From: Solirubrobacteraceae bacterium
Lineage (GTDB): Bacteria > Actinomycetota > Thermoleophilia > Solirubrobacterales > Solirubrobacteraceae
Assembly (NCBI GenBank): GCA_030043235.1
Contig: JASHYF010000137.1
Span: forward strand, 1 to 6,622
DNA length: 6,622 nucleotides
Direction of reading: 5' to 3'
Numbering within the stretch: the first letter of the stretch is position 1; each line of letters begins with the position of its first letter. A program made the position numbers and the translations under genes. Of this stretch, positions 4,290-6,622 are shown piece after piece. The notes beneath the pieces are model-generated. The model was not told the origin of the DNA and did not search any database. It worked only from the letters and a program-made list of their open reading frames with translations.

Positions 4290-6622
4290 TCTGAATCCTC
4301 GGGTGTTGGCGCGTGGGGGGAGAACAATGATGGGCAGCTCGGGAACGGCACGACCACGACCGAGGGGGAAGCGGTGGCGGTCAAGGTGCTGACGGAAGCC
4401 GTCGCGGTGGCGGGGGGTGAACTGCATGGCCTGGCGTTGTTGAAGAGTGGCGCGGTGTGGGCGTGGGGGGATGACGCGGACGGGCAGCTGGGGAACGGCG
4501 CGACCACCACGGAGAAGGAACCGGTGGAAGTCAAAGGTTTGCCGGAAGCGGTGGTGGCGATCGCGGCGGGCGGCGAGCACAGCCTGGCGCTGCTGAAGGG
4601 CGGCAAGGTGGTGGCGTGGGGGGATAACGCGGACGGGCAGCTGGGGAACGGCACGACGACGAGCGAGAGCGAGCCGGTGGAAGTCAAAGGTTTGCCGGAA
4701 GCGGTGGTGGCGGTCGCGGCTGGCGCCGATCACAGCCTCGCGGTGTTGAAGAGCGGCAGGGTGATGGCGTGGGGGGATAACAACGACGGGCAGCTGGGGA
4801 ACGACACGACCACGAGCGAGAAGGAACCGGTGGAAGTCAAGGGTTTGACGGAAGCCACCGCGGTCGCGGGCGGGGAATTCCACAGCCTCGCGCTGCTCGC
4901 GGACGGCAAGGTCAAGGCGTGGGGCGATGACGCGGACGGGCAGCTCGGGAACGGCAAAACGAAAACCGAGAAGGAACCGGTCGAAGTCAAAGGGCTCACG
5001 GAAGCCGCGGCGATCGCGGCCGGCGCCGATCACAGCCTCGCGGTCCTGGAGAGCGGCAAGGTCAAGGCGTGGGGGGATAACAACGACGGGCAGCTCGGCA
5101 ACGGCACGAGCACGACCGAGAAGGAACCGGTGGAAGTCAAAGGTCTGACGGAAGCTCGCGCGGTCGCGGGCGGCCAGTTTCACAGTCTGGCGCTGCTTGC
5201 GAGCGGCAGGGTGATGGCGTGGGGGGATAACGAAGACGGGCAGCTCGGGAACGGCACGACGACGAGCGAGACCGAACCGGTGGAAGTCAAGGGCCTGGGC
5301 GGCGCGGCGGGAGGGGTCGCGGCGGGCGCGGATTTCAGCTTGGCGTTCTACGCCACGGGGCCGGCGAACACTGGCGTCCCCGTGATCAGCGGTGAAGCAA
5401 AGGACGAAAAGACGCTGAGTGCGTCCACGGGCAGCTGGACGGGTACGCCGCCGATCGAATACGCCTACAAGTGGGAACACTGCAACGCCGCGGGCGCTGA
5501 ATGTGCCGCCGTCCCTGGCGCGAGCGCATCGACCTACACGATCGCTCACGAATACGTCGGCGATACGCTCAAGGTTACCGTGACCGCGACCAACAGCGCG
5601 GGGAAAGCCTCGGCGAGCTCCGCTGCGACGGCGACGGTCAGTGCCGCGGCGCCGGTCAACACTGCGCTGCCTGCGATCTCCGGTGAAGCGAAGGGCACGA
5701 AGACGCTGAGCGCGTCGACCGGCACGTGGACGGGGACGCCGACGATCACCTACTCCTACCAGTGGGAGAGCTGTAACAGCTCGGGTGAAAGCTGTACCGG
5801 CATCTCCGGCGCCACCGGCCCGAGCTACACGGTCGCCCACGAACAGGTCGGGCACACGATCCGCGTGAAGGTCACGGCTAGCAACAGCGCGGGTGAAGCC
5901 TCGGCGAGCTCCGTCGCCACGGCGACGGTCACCGCGTCGGCGTCTGAATCCTCCGGCGTGGTTGCGTGGGGGGAGAACAACGATGGGCAGCTCGGGAACG
6001 ACACGACCACCAGCGAGGAGGAAGCGGCGGAAGTGAAGATCTTGACCGAAGCAGTCGCGGTGGCGGCGGGTGAACTGCACAGCTTGGCGTTGGAGAAGAG
6101 CGGCGAGGTGTGGGCGTGGGGTGATAACGCGGACGGGCAGCTCGGGAACGGCACGACGGCGACCGAGACCGAACCGGTGGAAGTCAAATTGCCCGAAGCG
6201 GCGGTGGCGATCGCGGCGGGCGGCGACCACAGCCTGGCGCTGCTTGCAAGCGGCAAGGTGATGGCGTGGGGGGATAACAAAGACGGGCAGCTCGGCAACG
6301 GCACGACCACCACCGAGAAGGAACCGGTGGAAGTCAAAGGGCTCACGGAAGTCGTGGCGATCGCGGCCGGCGCCGAGCACAGCCTCGCGGTCCTGAAGAG
6401 CGGCAAGGTCAAGGCGTGGGGCGATAACAACGACGGACAGCTCGGGAACGGCACCACCACGAAAGAGAAGGAACCGGTGGAAGTCAAAGGCTTGACGGAA
6501 GCCACCGCGGTCGCGGGCGGGGAACTCCACAGCCTCGCGCTGCTCGCGAACCACAAGGTCAAGGCATGGGGCGATAACGCGGACGGACAGCTCGGGAACG
6601 GCACCACGACGACGGAGAAGGA
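4140..6622 (+). CDS. Secreted RCC1-repeat / Ig-like domain protein, 3' end outside window
   Basis: An open frame of 827 codons with no stop before the right edge. Order: signal peptide (1-50), seven RCC1 repeats of 50-51 residues (from residue 58), two Ig-like domains of about 96 residues (408-599), then a second RCC1 series with four full repeats and the start of a fifth. The repeat consensus is AWGDNxDGQLGNGTTTxEKEPVEVKGLTEAxAVAAGxxHSLALLxSGKV, the bacterial form of the RCC1 beta-propeller blade. The start is ATG at 4140: an in-frame TAG at 4110-4112 blocks any longer form, and the only in-frame starts between that stop and 4140 are GTG codons (4116, 4128, 4137). The Ig-like domains each hold a close Cys pair (CNAAGAEC, CNSSGESC) and end in NSAGxASASS. 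RCC1 propellers are protein-interaction scaffolds; exported bacterial versions are mostly uncharacterised, so surface binding or adhesion is only a guess. Long antisense frames over this gene are artefacts of the repeats. Confidence 0.88.
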   Translation, partial: MRSGGRARGRWWGLRAAGRHGGARSGGRGRVFWVALLVGLVLAGVVPASASESSGVGAWGENNDGQLGNGTTTTEGEAVAVKVLTEAVAVAGGELHGLALLKSGAVWAWGDDADGQLGNGATTTEKEPVEVKGLPEAVVAIAAGGEHSLALLKGGKVVAWGDNADGQLGNGTTTSESEPVEVKGLPEAVVAVAAGADHSLAVLKSGRVMAWGDNNDGQLGNDTTTSEKEPVEVKGLTEATAVAGGEFHSLALLADGKVKAWGDDADGQLGNGKTKTEKEPVEVKGLTEAAAIAAGADHSLAVLESGKVKAWGDNNDGQLGNGTSTTEKEPVEVKGLTEARAVAGGQFHSLALLASGRVMAWGDNEDGQLGNGTTTSETEPVEVKGLGGAAGGVAAGADFSLAFYATGPANTGVPVISGEAKDEKTLSASTGSWTGTPPIEYAYKWEHCNAAGAECAAVPGASASTYTIAHEYVGDTLKVTVTATNSAGKASASSAATATVSAAAPVNTALPAISGEAKGTKTLSASTGTWTGTPTITYSYQWESCNSSGESCTGISGATGPSYTVAHEQVGHTIRVKVTASNSAGEASASSVATATVTASASESSGVVAWGENNDGQLGNDTTTSEEEAAEVKILTEAVAVAAGELHSLALEKSGEVWAWGDNADGQLGNGTTATETEPVEVKLPEAAVAIAAGGDHSLALLASGKVMAWGDNKDGQLGNGTTTTEKEPVEVKGLTEVVAIAAGAEHSLAVLKSGKVKAWGDNNDGQLGNGTTTKEKEPVEVKGLTEATAVAGGELHSLALLANHKVKAWGDNADGQLGNGTTTTEK
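4311..5360 (+). repeat. RCC1 repeats, first block: seven copies of 150-153 bp
   Basis: Copies start (codon for Ala of AWG) at 4311, 4461, 4614, 4767, 4917, 5067 and 5217, a period of 150, 153, 153, 150, 150 and 150 bp. The core DGQLGN appears in every copy. Copies 3 to 7 alternate between an AGADH/F-type and a GGxFH-type second half. Copies 2 and 3 share an identical 39-nt stretch (4521-4559 and 4674-4712), a sign of recent copying or gene conversion. Copy 7 diverges at its end (GLGGAAGG, ADFSLAFYATG), as expected of a last blade. Seven blades make one complete RCC1 propeller. Confidence 0.9.
5361..5936 (+). other. Two Ig-like domains between the RCC1 blocks
   Basis: Domain A (5361-5651, 97 residues) and domain B (5652-5936, 95 residues) are homologous. 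Both run P-x-NT, (V/A)ISGEAK, KTLSASTG(S/T)WTGTP, Y(K/Q)WE, a Cys pair 8 residues apart, SYT(I/V)AHE or TYTIAHE, VG(D/H)T, V(T/K)VTA(T/S)NSAG, ASASS and ATATV. This is an all-beta, Ig-like or Big-like fold used as spacer or binding modules in exported proteins; I associate this exact style with Thermoleophilia. The nearby Cys pair could form a disulfide outside the cell. Confidence 0.75.
5937..6622 (+). repeat. Second copy of the mature-protein module, cut by window edge
   Basis: The sequence TCGGCGTCTGAATCCTC at 5937-5953 is identical to 4284-4300, the signal-peptide cleavage region, exactly 1653 nt (551 codons) upstream. It is followed by the same ESSGV-x-AWGENNDGQLGN opening. RCC1 copies then start at 5964, 6114, 6264, 6414 and 6564 (150-bp period), the last one incomplete. 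Blades match their counterparts by position: 6492-6524 equals 4845-4877 over 33 nt, both in blade 4. The offset there is 1647 rather than 1653 because first-block blades 2 and 3 are each one codon longer. Confidence 0.85.

Noticed and set aside
3999..6554. 851-codon open frame on the - strand opposite the RCC1 gene
   Set aside because: It is the antisense of a 150-bp repeat; because the period is a multiple of 3, a stop-free antisense frame stays stop-free in every copy. The + strand gives recognisable RCC1 blades, a signal peptide and a promoter; the - strand gives only low-complexity Arg/Pro/His-rich sequence.
4311..6622. Regularly spaced direct repeats considered as a CRISPR array
   Set aside because: The period is 150-153 bp, the units translate as RCC1 blades without interruption, and there is no short repeat/unique spacer pattern.

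Overview
The window looks like chromosome from a high-GC actinobacterium, most probably class Thermoleophilia (Solirubrobacterales-like). The reasons are GC-rich codon use, GTG starts, 4-nt ATGA/GTGA gene overlaps, actinobacterial-style VapBC modules, and an exported protein with Ig-like domains of a type I associate, from memory, with that class. This placement is an inference; no rRNA or other marker gene is present.

Layout, left to right. (1) 2-2112, + strand: the end of a type IV pilus operon, with pilT (retraction ATPase, 5' end outside the window) overlapping pilC (inner-membrane platform) by 4 nt. A perfect 14-bp hairpin follows 11 nt after pilC, then about 110 bp of GC-rich inverted repeats. 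(2) 2267-3745: two different type II toxin-antitoxin modules transcribed divergently from one 142-bp region. On the - strand is an AbrB-type antitoxin with a PIN toxin, and on the + strand a ribbon-helix-helix antitoxin with a second PIN toxin. Each antitoxin start lies 6-8 nt after a -10-like hexamer, which suggests leaderless mRNAs, and a perfect 8-bp inverted repeat abuts the first antitoxin start. (3) 3746-4139: a 394-bp gap holding an 18-bp tandem repeat, a good sigma70-like promoter, a possible 26-codon leader ORF and a G-run cluster. (4) 4140 to beyond the right edge, + strand: a large secreted protein with a signal peptide, seven RCC1 repeats (enough for one complete seven-bladed propeller), two Ig-like domains, then a second copy of the same architecture that begins with the sequence found at the signal-peptide cleavage site and runs off the window.

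The pilus genes make the motor and platform for pilus retraction. The two vapBC pairs are accessory genes lying between the pilus operon and the secreted-protein gene. The RCC1/Ig protein is exported and probably acts at or outside the cell surface; no link to the pilus can be shown from sequence alone. The most interesting signal is the internal duplication of a whole [propeller + Ig pair] module, together with DNA-level similarity between position-matched repeats about 1.65 kb apart.
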